Assembly: GCA_027579435.1 (NCBI GenBank)
Contig: JANBPK010000193.1
Location: 1 to 18,840, forward strand
Source of the DNA: Candolleomyces eurysporus
Taxonomy: Eukaryota > Basidiomycota > Agaricomycetes > Agaricales > Psathyrellaceae
DNA: 18,840 nt
Direction: 5' to 3'
Part shown: piece after piece, positions 1-9,694 of the stretch
How the letters are laid out: every line of letters begins with the position of its first letter
Position numbering within the stretch: the first letter of the stretch is position 1
Position numbers and translations under genes: made by a program
Notes under the pieces: model-generated
What the model saw: the letters and a program-made list of their open reading frames with translations, nothing else
Told to the model about the DNA's origin: nothing
The model's database searches: none

Positions 1-2666
1 CCCGACAGCGATGACGGGGTAACCTGTGCCTCGGAGCCTCAGACACCTCTCACTCGGACGAGCCAAGGGCCCGACGAACTAGGCTCGGTAGACGCCCCTC
101 GGAAGAAGAAAAAGAAGAAGAAGCCCAAGAAAGGCGCCAAGGACAAGGGCAATGACAAAGTCAAGGAAAAAGAAACCAAGGAAGCCGAATGCCGTCCACC
201 AGTTCTCTGCATTAGCAGGAACAAGCACTGGCGATACATTAGCTCTTATCATGTCAGTTTCTCACTCATTTACGTCAAGGTTCTCAGTCTGACCCCCTCT
301 CTGTAGGGGCCATGGCTTCAGCTGCCGCTAGAACTGCTGGAATCCCTGTTATTGCTGAATTCCGACCCTACGACGCTATCATCCGAGTCGCGGATGACTC
401 AACTCCTACCACCCAAAGTCTCAAGCCACGGTCACACAAATGGAAAGCAAAAGGAACACAGCAATGGTCTCGACGGGTTTGACGCGTCTTGCCCGGGTTC
501 ACCTCATATTTCCACCTCTGCTTTACCACCTGCATTCCCCACACCGAAACCGGGCAAACCGTCACCGCCTCCCATAGACCCCGGAGTGTTTCGTTCTGTC
601 ACCTCAATTCGTCGCTATATCGACGAAGCCGCGGAGCTTTCTGTGCGAGCGAGCTCTGGTTTATCAAGTGCTGAATTGGGTTCCATGAAGAATGGAGCGA
701 GTCTAAACGGCAGTCCATGGGGTGCTGCTCAGTCGCGTGGTTTGAATCCGTTAGGCATGCAGAATGGTGGAAGGCATGTTGCCATGTCTCCTGTGCGGAT
801 TCATCGACTCCGAGCTTTGGCAGTGCAGAAGCTCGCTCAAGCTTATAAAACCGACGAAATTGCCTCCAGCGTGATGGTCATGCAGGGTGGCAGCGTGTTC
901 GATGATATCGCCGAACGCGTTTTGAAGAATGGTGCGTTTATCCGTATCTATTGCTCTAGGCTGGTGTAAGTTGCTAACTTCAAACGTGCGCCAGATCCTA
1001 ATGATGCGGACGCCCAATATGTTCACTTCTTCCATGAGAAGATTCCGTCTCGGTAAGTTGCGATTGAATTGTGCTTTTTGTTTGGCATGACATATGTTCT
1101 TACAGGCAGCTCGCCGAGTCTACAACTACAAAGGTCTTGGACGACCTTATCGCCAGGTTCCCTCAATGTTTGGAATACTATCGGACGCGAGGGATTGTGC
1201 ATTGCTTCAGGGGAGAATTTACTTCCGCGACGAAGGACTTCACCTATGCCTGGAAAGAAGCCCGGGCGGCCCGAAAAGCGAAAATGATGCATCATACGGG
1301 AAATTCCTTGTCTGAAGCACGTCCCTCTAAGTCAAAGCGACGGAAAAACTGCAAAAACAACGGAGCCTGTCAAGCATCTCCCAATGGAGCATACGAATCG
1401 AAAGTTGGTGCTGAGGGTTGCAACGGTGGACCAGTTAAGCACCCTTCTGTCCTTCCTGAGGCACCTGAACCTATCGAGCTCCAACTCCTCTTCCTTCGCG
1501 GTGTTGCTTATCTTCAACACGCCGTTCATCTCATAGAGAATGCGGTTTTGGCGATAGAGGGCGTCAAGAAGGCCCCGACTGTAGACGGGGCAGAACTCCG
1601 ATTGTGCTACATTGAGAACGGGAAGTACGGAGGGGTGGAGATTGGAAACCCTGATGGGCCTTTGGGTCCAGCATCCGGTGCGAAGGTTCAAGCATACAAT
1701 GCTGTCCTCGGGGAAAAGGCATTCAAGGAACGAATCACGTCCTTATTACAGAAGGGCCTGAAGGACCACGAGATGTTTTGTTCTCATTTCGACTCCCTCA
1801 AGTCTCCCAACGCGAAACCTGAAGGTGATATTGCATTTCAGGTGAATCACGCGTTCAGCCTTCTTGATAAGAAGCGCACCTCCCCCGACATCCCGCTGGT
1901 ATATACGACCTACCACCCTCTGCTTGTCGAGTCTATGTTCAGCGCTTTGATATGCTGGCTTATGCTCGCTGACTTTGGCGGACTCCTTCCCAAGTTTGTA
2001 CGCACTGCTGCCATCGTGGACGGACTCGAAACCTACCCTGTTTTCTTACTTCCACGATCCATGGCCCAAGCCGAGTTTATGGAGATCTTGGAGCGACTTG
2101 CCGGAGGGTGGAGGGCCGGAACCCGCCCACACTCTTTGACTGCTCAGCGAGGCAAGATTCGGCTTGCTTTGGAAGAACCGCTTCCTTATCCCATACCCAT
2201 GTCGCGAAGTTGGTCTTTGGGGAATTCGACAGTCAGCTCTAGCTCCTTGTCGGACGATTCCGTACGGCGTGCAAGCTCATTCTCGGCGTCTTCATCTCGT
2301 GAGGACTCGTTGGCGAAATGCAGCAGCTCTTCGACTCTCACCAGTCTTGATATGTCTGTATCAACTCCACAGTCCACGTCACCGTCTACCCTCAATTCGG
2401 ATATTTTGGACGACGCGTCCCGCTGTATCTCTCCAGTGTCCCCGATTTCGCGACGGCATGACGCGACCGAGGCGTTGGATTGCGCTAGGATCCTGTTGGC
2501 CCCCGTATTCAAGCGCCAGAAGGAGAAACGAGAGAAGGCGGCGGCTGAGAAGGCTAGCGGGGTAAAGGAGAAGCCGGCACCGATCAGTATTCCCTTGCAT
2601 GGTCCCAGGGTGGAGGTTGTGTTGGCGTGGTTGGCCGCTGTTCATTTACCTGAGTTGGGGGAATGA
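1..2666 (+). CDS. Conserved fungal TPR-like protein, 5' end cut off by the window
   Basis: Four exons, 1-252, 307-931, 995-1052 and 1106-2666, join in frame and give 831 visible residues before the TGA. The introns are 54, 63 and 53 nt with donors GTCAGT, GTGCGT and GTAAGT; intron 1 carries an in-frame TAG and intron 2 a good branch-point match (GCTAACT, about 973). The visible N-terminus has a run of seven lysines followed by a Lys/Glu-rich tract, which could be a nuclear signal. It is followed by a motif HWRYISSYHGPWLQLP that spans intron 1. Visible residues about 242-373 are helical and resemble tetratricopeptide repeats (RFPQCLEYYRTRGIVHCFRG, then FTYAWKEARAARKAK). Residues about 677-757 form a long serine-rich, probably disordered stretch. 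A conserved-looking C-terminal block ends LHGPRVEVVLAWLAAVHLPE. The TPR-like helical architecture suggests a protein-interaction scaffold; no catalytic motif was seen. The exact family name is not certain to me, but the gene model is well supported. Confidence 0.8.
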
Positions 2667-3168
2667 CGTTTGACAAGACAATGTTTGGTTCATCAGGGCT
2701 ATCATTATCGGTGGTCATTTTGGTATTTATTCATTAATATTGTATATTTTCAAATTGACATCACTGTGCAATCGGATGTGAGTGGAACGTTGCCCCCGGC
2801 TATGGCTCTGACCTTCCCTCTTCATCAGGTAGCACATTCGGTCACCAGTTCCTTCGTCTTGAAAGAAAAACTTTTTCCCCTCTTCAGGGTAAAAAGCGTC
2901 CACCAGGCTGTCGCAACGTGTACTCTGCTCTCTTTCACAAATGCTGCTTCGAACTCTTGCCATTCTGAGGACCCTGGATCTGTGAGGACCTGACTCGAGT
3001 ACTTCTCAGGCTGCTTGGTGGGAATCTAGTGCGGCGTTCACAAAGGTAGCCTCAGGGCGAATTTGACCTCCGGCGCCCGAACCTTCGGATGACCATATGT
3101 AGGCATAGCGTCGGGCACGAGGTCACGAATGCAGTCGCGTCGGAAGCTCGGCACAATGTGTTTAGGCA

Positions 3169-3195
3169 GGGTCTTTCCCTTATAGGAAAGAACCC
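3169..3195. repeat. Imperfect inverted repeat upstream of OXY-1
   Basis: Arm GGGTCTTTCC (3169-3178), a 6-nt spacer, and arm GGAAAGAACCC (3185-3195). The arms pair fully apart from one bulged base. It lies 11 nt before the first TGACTCA site. It could be a dyad-type factor binding site; function unknown. Confidence 0.5.
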
Positions 3196-3205
3196 GCCGT
3201 GGGCG

Positions 3206-3260
3206 TGACTCAACTCGGGAGGCGGCTAACCCTAATCGAGCATACATATTTTTTGACTCA
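3206..3260. promoter_or_regulatory. Two TGACTCA (bZIP-type) sites upstream of OXY-1
   Basis: Perfect TGACTCA heptamers at 3206-3212 and 3254-3260, with an opposed GAGTCA at 3350-3355. TGACTCA is the known core site of Gcn4/CpcA/AP-1 type bZIP factors. That such a factor binds here is inference. Similar half-sites recur upstream of the other array members. Confidence 0.45.
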
Positions 3261-3450
3261 CCGCTGGGGCTGACCCCGACTTCTTGATCAGGCTTAATGG
3301 GACCCTTTTCCAAATTCTCCAAGCATTGCTGGGTTCCGACCTTGTAGCCGAGTCATTTCCTTAAGGGAGACCGGTTCGCGAACGCAACAATACTCCATCG
3401 AGTCTTGGTCTAAACTCCGTACCCCTCCCGTTTCACACCCCGTCTTGCAG

Positions 3451-3458
3451 TATAAAAG
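3451..3458 (+). promoter_or_regulatory. TATA box of OXY-1
   Basis: TATAAAAG lies 66 nt before the ATG at 3517, followed by a C/A-rich leader with CAACAACACACA just before the start. This is a strong TATA match and fits the placement seen in the other copies. Confidence 0.65.
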
Positions 3459-3516
3459 CTATAGCCTGAATTGCGAGCCAACAGCAAGCCCACTCCCCCC
3501 TTCTCAACAACACACA

Positions 3517-5020
3517 ATGAGCGCACCGACTCCAATCTCGACTGTCGAAGACCTTAAAAAGAAGGTTCTCACTATCGTCACCCCATCCTACTGTTCAGGG
3601 ACTTTCCCTCTAGATCGTTCCCAAGGGGGCGTGTTCTTTAGCAAGGGCGAGAGTTCAGACGCAAGGTGAAGTGGCACATCATGCCCTACCTAGACGTATA
3701 TCTTGCTTATCGTCGTTGCCTTTCTCAGTTTGATCAATTTCGCAGACGAAAATCTCAAAGACGCAGATATCGCGAAGCTTGTTGAAGCCTCTCAGCGAGC
3801 TACTTTCGGTCGAGGTGACCAAGATGTCTTCGATGAAAGCTACCGAAAGGCATGGAAGATGGATAGCTCCCAATTCTCTCCCCAGCTCGATGTCATCCAT
3901 TCCGGGGTCATGGATATCGTTCAAGAACAGCTGCTCCATTATGAGAAAGGTGGCGTGAAACTTGATCCCCGACTCTACAAGCTTAACGTCTACGGTATGT
4001 CTTACATCGTGTTCACGATTTTTTTCATGAAATCAACCACCGCGGTTTTTTTTAGGGCCGGGCTCGTTCTTCAAGCCCCACGTCGATACCCCCAGGGGAA
4101 ACGACCTCTTCGCTACTCTTGTCGTCGTATTGCCCACTGTCCATACCGGTGGCAACTTGCTGCTTGGCAAGGAAGGGAAGCTGCTGGACTTCGACTCCTC
4201 CACCCTCGTTTACCACCCGGAGACGAAGGCACCGCAGATCGCTTATGCAGCTTTCTACAGCGACATCGAACACGAGGTTACTCCCGTCGAGACCGGATAC
4301 CGGGTCACTCTCACCTACAACCTTCATCTCGTCAAGACCGATTCTGTGCCCCCTAGAGAACTCCCAGCCAAACCACTCCAAGAGCTCGTCGCCACCCTGA
4401 TGAAGGTCATGCTAAACCCTGAGGTCCTGCCAAAGGGCGGTGCGTTGGGCTTCGGTCTCTTACACAAATATCCCGTCGATCCCAAGGAGGTCGATCTCCG
4501 GAAATTCAGTGGCGCACTCAAAGGTAACGATGCCCTGGTTAGAGCGGCCTGTCTCCGACTCGACATGAAGCCAACCGTGCAAGTCGTCTATCAGGGTGGA
4601 TACGACAACCAGGAATACATCGTGGATTCTGCCCAGGATGACCTTGGTGGATACGACGAGATGGGTTTGCACCAGATTTTCCGTTCTATTGGTGCAAGAC
4701 GAGTTCGCGACCCCTCCTACAGGTCGAAAAGCAGCCGTTCTCTTTCGATCCTTTGGGTCACGCCAAGGATGAAGATGATGACAACCGACTCTGCTTTCAC
4801 GACCTACGGCAACGAGTACACGGTCGAGCATGTATACGGCGACCTTGTTCTGATCGCTGAACTCAAGCCTCTTCAAGATCGGGTCGCTTGGCTCGTTAAT
4901 GCATTCCCGCATCTCAAGGAGAAGTACGGCAAGCGTCTGGAAGAGATGACTGAACATGCCGCGAGGGACGACGAAGAGGAGGAGGGGGCGAACGAGGACT
5001 CAGATTCAGATTATTATTAA
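3517..5020 (+). CDS. OXY-1: 2OG-Fe(II) oxygenase, most diverged array member
   Basis: Exons 3517-3665, 3729-3994 and 4056-5020 give 459 residues. The introns (63 and 61 nt) sit in phases 2 and 1, exactly as in the three paralogues downstream. The ATG lies in an A-rich context (CACACAATGAG). The N-terminal half (about residues 40-135) carries the array-specific block ATFGRGDQDVFDESYRKAWK. The catalytic part follows: PGSFFKPHVDTP supplies His147 and Asp149, SDIEHEV supplies His211, and GYRVTLTYN supplies Arg221, ten residues after the distal His. This is the usual metal triad plus 2-oxoglutarate anchor of the prolyl-4-hydroxylase-like 2OG-FeII_Oxy fold. The enzyme should therefore couple 2-oxoglutarate decarboxylation to oxidation of an unknown substrate. 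No signal peptide or membrane segment is seen, so it is probably cytosolic or nuclear. Unlike its paralogues, it ends in an acidic tail (DDEEEEGANEDSDSDYY). Confidence 0.9.
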
Positions 5021-5763
5021 ACTCGCGTATCTGCTACGTGTTCGCTTCCTGCCATTGTATTCAAAGTTCTCTATCATACGTTGCCAATCACCTCTGTTAC
5101 ATATTTATCCTTTGCACGCTCAGTTGGATTGGTCTAATCCTGGCGAGAGGCTTTCCATCGCCCGACTGGCAGGTCGTTTGGGTCGTGCTCAAGGCCAAAC
5201 CCAGAGAGTTGTCTGCTCGTTGTTCAACTCGATGAGCATTGAATATTGATATCTCGGGCTGTCGGCGAGAGCATCGTAATTGGCCAGGGTTTTCCTGAGT
5301 AGCTGAACTACTCACTGCCATATCCGTATATCCCATTGCAATCAACCCCTTCGTAAGGTCCCTCAAATACTTTCCACCCCAAGTCTGGTGGGCGTGCGTC
5401 TGGATCTTTGCATTAACATCAATCATCGTTTGTGACGCGAATCTCTTCCCGAAATCGTGATAGGACCCTAAATTTCCGTATTCGTGTTCTCTCAAGCACC
5501 CTGGTGGGATCGGGTAGAGTCACATATCGGCTAACTTGCCTCGAGGTGATCATCCACCTTCCCTTTAGATTAATTATTGGTTTGACTCGGGACCTGGCCT
5601 TTGCGAACCTGAACATTGAACGTTGGTCCACAATCGAGTCAGTCTTGATTGGATGTTCGTCGCGATTGACAGCCTTCATATTAAGTTATAAACCAGGCAG
5701 TATGAATGTTGAGGGGAGCACATTCTGGTCCCCATTCAACTCCATTATCTGCCTCGCTTTTCA
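5021..5763. other. Spacer between OXY-1 and OXY-2
   Basis: 743 nt without a convincing gene. The proximal part is AT-rich 3' flank. The distal part holds the OXY-2 promoter, with TGACTC (5583), GAGTCA (5517 and 5636) and a TATA box. I saw no relic of an oxygenase exon here. Confidence 0.5.
5583..5692 (+). promoter_or_regulatory. Putative promoter of OXY-2
   Basis: TGACTC at 5583-5588 and the opposed GAGTCA at 5636-5641 lie about 50 nt apart. A TATAAA at 5687-5692 follows, 77 nt before the ATG. The same layout occurs in OXY-4 and in the relic copy, which is the main reason to call it. Confidence 0.45.
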
Positions 5764-7277
5764 ATGAGTAGTACTGCTGCATCCAAGAAGCGACAGCCGC
5801 CTCTCGACCCAGCTCTCCAAGAGCTACAAGCAAAGGTACAGAGCTTGGTCGCGCCAAATTTCTGCACTGGGGCACTTCCTCTCGAGAGCTCTGAANGGGG
5901 GGCTGTTTTATCGTAAAGATGGCGACGGTTCAAATGCAAGGTACCTGCATCTCTCCCCTGTCAGTAATTCATGTCATCTAACAAGTTTGGTAAAGCTTCA
6001 TCTCGTTCACCGACAACGTGCCCCGAGACGAAGATATTTTGAAGCTTGTCGAAGTGTGCCAGCAGGCGACGTTTGGACGAGGCGAACAAGATGTTTTCGA
6101 CGAGAGCTATCGCAAGGCTTGGAAGCTGGAGACTGCCCAGTTTTCTGCGCAATTTGATCTCGCTCGCTCAGGCATCATGGAAACGGTTCATGATCAACTT
6201 CTTCATTACGAGAAGAACACTATGAAGCTGGAGCCTCAGCTATACAAATTGAACGTATACGGTATGAGCCTGAGTGGCGCGTTATGTTGTTACCTCAAGC
6301 TGACGTTGATAATATTTTTCACAGGTCCTGGATCGTTCTTCAAACCCCATGTCGACACTCCTCGGAGTGAGAACCTTTTTGCCAGTCTCGTGGTCGTACT
6401 CCCCACTGTTCACACTGGCGGGAATCTCCTGCTCGGCAAGGATGGATCACTTTTCGACTTTGATTCTTCCAAGCTCGTCTTTGACCCCAAGACGAAGGCG
6501 CCCCAGGTTGCTTTCGCAGCTTTTTATAGCGACATCGAGCACGAAGTCTTGCCCGTGGAAGCCGGCTATAGAATCACCCTCACTTACAATCTTTACCTCG
6601 CCGATACGACCATGTCCGTTCCGAAGGCCCTCTCCTCCGATACGTTGACGTCCCTCAAGAACGCCATCCTCGATCTCGTATCCGACCCCAAACTTCTCCC
6701 GAACGGCGGGGCACTGGGATTTGGCCTTTTATACCAATACCCAATTAACCCAAAATATCAACAAGACCTCGCCAAATTCACTGGAGCCCTCAAGGGTAAC
6801 GATGCCCTCATCAGGACGGCTTGCTCCTCCATCGGTTTGGCAGTTGCCGTCAAAGTCAAGTATAAACTTGAGGGGAACAAAAACCCGGATTGGATTAGCG
6901 AACGAGCTCATCACGGTGGATATGTGGATAGCTATACTCTCGAGGACCTCGGATCTTGTTACTTCAGGAAACGAGGTGCTACCCCCGCCGTTCATCCTTC
7001 AGGTTCGACCACTACCACCGATGATGACTACTCGGACACCGAGGAGAAGGCACTTCCGTTGCTTTGGGTCACCCCTCACAATAAGATGGTGCGCACGGAT
7101 GCCGCATTTATGACTTACGGGAACGAGCATCATTTCGGTATTGCTTATGGACGCTTGGTTCTTATTGCTGAGGTTCCACCTGCTCCGGAGCGGGAGGTGT
7201 TGCTGCGCGGGGAGGCCGAGGTAACTACGCAGAGAGAGCCTGGAGAAGGTGGAGATGCAGATGTAGTAGACGCTTAG
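5764..7277 (+). CDS. OXY-2: 2OG-Fe(II) oxygenase, first exon interrupted by an ambiguous base
   Basis: Exons 5764-5940, 5996-6261 and 6325-7277, with introns of 55 and 63 nt at the family positions. The ATG at 5764 was chosen by alignment with OXY-3 and OXY-4 (LQAKVQSLV.PNFCTG.LPLE follows in all). The N at 5896 precedes six G's and adds one base. As written, the frame breaks and meets TAA within about 20 nt. Without that base the exon reads on and matches its paralogues, giving about 464 residues. Metal and co-substrate residues in that numbering are His156, Asp158, His220 and Arg230 (PHVDTP, SDIEHEV, GYRITLTYN). Compared with OXY-3/4 the variable loop is shorter, but there is a Ser/Thr/Asp-rich insert (PSGSTTTTDDDYSDTEE). 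Intron 2 has no stop and a length divisible by three, so it can be misread as coding. The break is more likely an assembly error than a true pseudogene, because both downstream exons are intact. Confidence 0.85.
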
Positions 7278-8228
7278 TCGGATTTTTCTTCACCCTTTCG
7301 CTGTATTCGAAACGATTCTTGACTATCTGCCGCATACTAAGCGAGCGTTGGAGACAATGGCACTCGATCAGAACCGCTGAATTTCACCCCAAATCCATCT
7401 TTTTACGCTTGTACAAGCTTCTAGAACAATTTTAGCCTTTTGGATACATTGGCGCATCGGACGGGCGACTCACGGAAACCATGACAAACACCTAGACTTG
7501 AGAAATTAGCGAACTCCAGTATGTCGAGTCATGACCGGATAGACGGACCCTGGTTGCTGAAGTGATTCGCAGACCATATGGAGGTACACACCATGAGATC
7601 TTTAATTTGCTTTACCTCCTCGCTAAGTGACATGCGTGGTCAGTGAGTCAGTCCCGTCGCCAATTAACGAGCGCGCCTCGTGTTTGGACTAGGGGTTTCC
7701 TTTAAAGGCACAGGCCGATCAACACGTCAGCCACACAGCGCGAACGTTGGACTGTGGCTGAGACCAATTGCCTCGAACTCCCTCGAACTCTCCAACATTC
7801 GTTGACTTCCATTCTGAAGTCGGTAATGCTATCTCTTGGTCATCTCTTTGGAATCTTGACTGTCACGGGTCCCAATAATATGGTGCGGCATCCATGTTGT
7901 CAAACCTTCGCTGTGGGCGGGCACGTTGTTTGACTCGGGACTTGCAACCGAGTAAAGGATCTCGGTATCTTTGTCGAGAGGTACCATATTGGAGCGGGAA
8001 ACCCTCTTGATTCGGTATGGACGGCTCGTCTGGAATTAAAAATTGAGTCGGGACTTGAACGAGGCGTTCTGTAGTTGGCGGACTCAACCTTGCCAGAGAG
8101 ACTGGTAAGTAGTATTTTATAACTCAGTCGCGAGTATATAAGCCTGTCCAGCTCAAGGCGGCACATCATCATCGAGCCCTACTGTCCACTGTGATATTCA
8201 ACCACCTTACACCATTGAACACTGCTCA
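7278..8228. other. Spacer between OXY-2 and OXY-3
   Basis: 951 nt with no convincing gene. It contains TGAGTCA (7644-7650), GAGTCA (7526-7531), a short direct repeat of CCTCGAACT near 7772, and from about 7931 the OXY-3 promoter, which aligns with the relic at 11131. Confidence 0.5.
7931..8142 (+). promoter_or_regulatory. Promoter of OXY-3
   Basis: TGACTCGGGA at 7931 and GAGTCGGGAC at about 8045 flank a stretch that aligns with the relic promoter at 11131-11400. TATATAAG at 8135-8142 lies 94 nt before the ATG. From the TATA through the leader (TATAAGCCTGTCCAGCTC, GGCACATCA, GATATTCAAC) it is nearly the same as in OXY-4. Confidence 0.6.
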
Positions 8229-9694
8229 ATGTCTGACACCAGCTCTCAGCTTTCTGTCTCAACCTCTGCTCTCGAGGAGCTTCAGGCCAAGGTACAGAGC
8301 CTGGTAGTTCCAAACTTCTGCACCGGAATGCTCCCTCTGGAAACGTCCGAAGGGAAGCTGTTCTACTGTAAAGGTGGCAGCTCAGACGCTAGGTTTGTTG
8401 AATATTTTCCTATTTACCACTTACATTCTCATGAATTCTTTGAAGCTTCCTTTCGTTCACTGATGGCGTCCTCCAGGGTGGGGACATTCAGAAGCTTGTG
8501 GAAGCGTGCCAGCAAGCAACGTTTGGTCGCGGCAATCAAGATGTGCTTGACGAAAGCTATCGCAAGGCCTGGAAGCTGGACACCACTCATTTTGCTGTTC
8601 AGTTCGATCTCGCTCGCTCCGGTATCATGGAAACGGTCCATGATCAGCTTCTTCACTACGAGGAGAACACTTTGAAACTCGAGCCGCAGCTGTACAAGTT
8701 GAACATCTACGGTACGCATCTCTCTGTATTCTACCGTTGGCCGCGACTCGAATTAATTTAATGCAAAGGTCCCGGGTCTTTCTTCAAGCCTCACATTGAT
8801 ACGCCTCGAAGCGAGAAGCTCTTCGCCAGCCTTGTCGTCGTACTCCCAACTACCCATACCGGTGGAAACCTCCTGCTCGACAAGGATGGGTCACTATTCA
8901 ACTTCGACTCCTCCAAGCTTGTCTTCCACCCCGAGACGAAGGCTCCTCAGATCGCTTTCGCTGCCTTTTTCAGCGACATCGAACACGAGGTCTTACCCGT
9001 CGAAGACGGATATCGGATCACCCTCACATACAACCTCCATCTCGCTGACACCGACCTACCCATCCCAAAGGCGCTCTCTTGCGATACCTTGACATCTCTC
9101 AAGAGTGCCCTGCTCGATCTCATATCCGACCCTAAAGTTTTACCGAACGGTGGGGCGTTGGGCTTCGGACTTTTGTACCAATATCCAATCAACCCCAAGT
9201 TCCAGAAGGATCTTGTCAAATTTGCTGGAGCTCTGAAGGGAAACGATGCCCTGGTCAGAACGGCCTGCTCATCCATTGGCCTGAAGGTAGCTGTCAAGGT
9301 CGTGTACGACCTGGAAGATGCGGACGGACCTGAGGAAGACGACGAGGACAGGGAAGAGGAATATCTAGGCAGCGATTGGATCAGTGATACGGTTCACCCT
9401 GGCGGGGAGGTCTACGACGACGGCTTCAGCTCCGCGTTCAAGTACAACGGGGCTAAAGCTATCCGTGGTTATTCGGCCACCGAGAAACATAAGGACACCC
9501 TTCCGATGCTCTGGGTTACGCCTGAGAGCAGTATGGTTCCAACGGAAGCTGCATTTGCTGCATACGGGAATGAACATTGGGTCAAGCATATCTACGGCAA
9601 CCTGGTGCTCACTGCCCAGGTTCCGCCACCGCAGAAGAGGGAGAAGTTATTGCGCAAAGCCAGAGCGTCACTCACAGGTGGCGTGGCGAGCTGA
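8229..9694 (+). CDS. OXY-3: 2OG-Fe(II) oxygenase with extended acidic loop
   Basis: Exons 8229-8392, 8446-8711 and 8769-9694 give 451 residues; introns are 53 and 57 nt, phases 2 and 1. The middle exon is 266 nt, as in all four copies. Catalytic residues: His152 and Asp154 (FFKPHIDTP), His216 (FFSDIEHEV) and Arg226 (GYRITLTYN). Over the 181 aligned residues from the start of exon 3 to the YDL motif I count 13 substitutions and one indel against OXY-4, so the two are recent duplicates. After YDL this copy has a strongly acidic insert (GPEEDDEDREEEYLGSD) about 14 residues longer than in OXY-4. It ends ASLTGGVAS; OXY-4 has lost the last eight of these residues to a stop. No targeting signal is visible. 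The substrate is unknown, and the exact subfamily within prolyl-4-hydroxylase-like oxygenases is uncertain. Confidence 0.92.

Larger units (their letters stand above)
2667..3516. other. Intergenic region between the TPR-like gene and OXY-1
   Basis: No convincing gene. The first about 120 nt are AT-rich, as expected for the 3' UTR of the TPR-like gene. The rest is the presumed promoter region of OXY-1. It contains an imperfect inverted repeat (3169-3195), two TGACTCA sites (3206, 3254), a GAGTCA (3350) and a TATA box (3451). Open frames on both strands here lack recognisable motifs. Confidence 0.6.

Noticed and set aside
39..239. Minus-strand open frame with a run of phenylalanines
   Set aside because: It is the complement of the lysine-rich exon of the TPR-like gene, whose frame continues cleanly into the next exon.
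3038..3322. Minus-strand open frame of 94 codons upstream of OXY-1
   Set aside because: No recognisable domain, and it overlaps the promoter elements of OXY-1.
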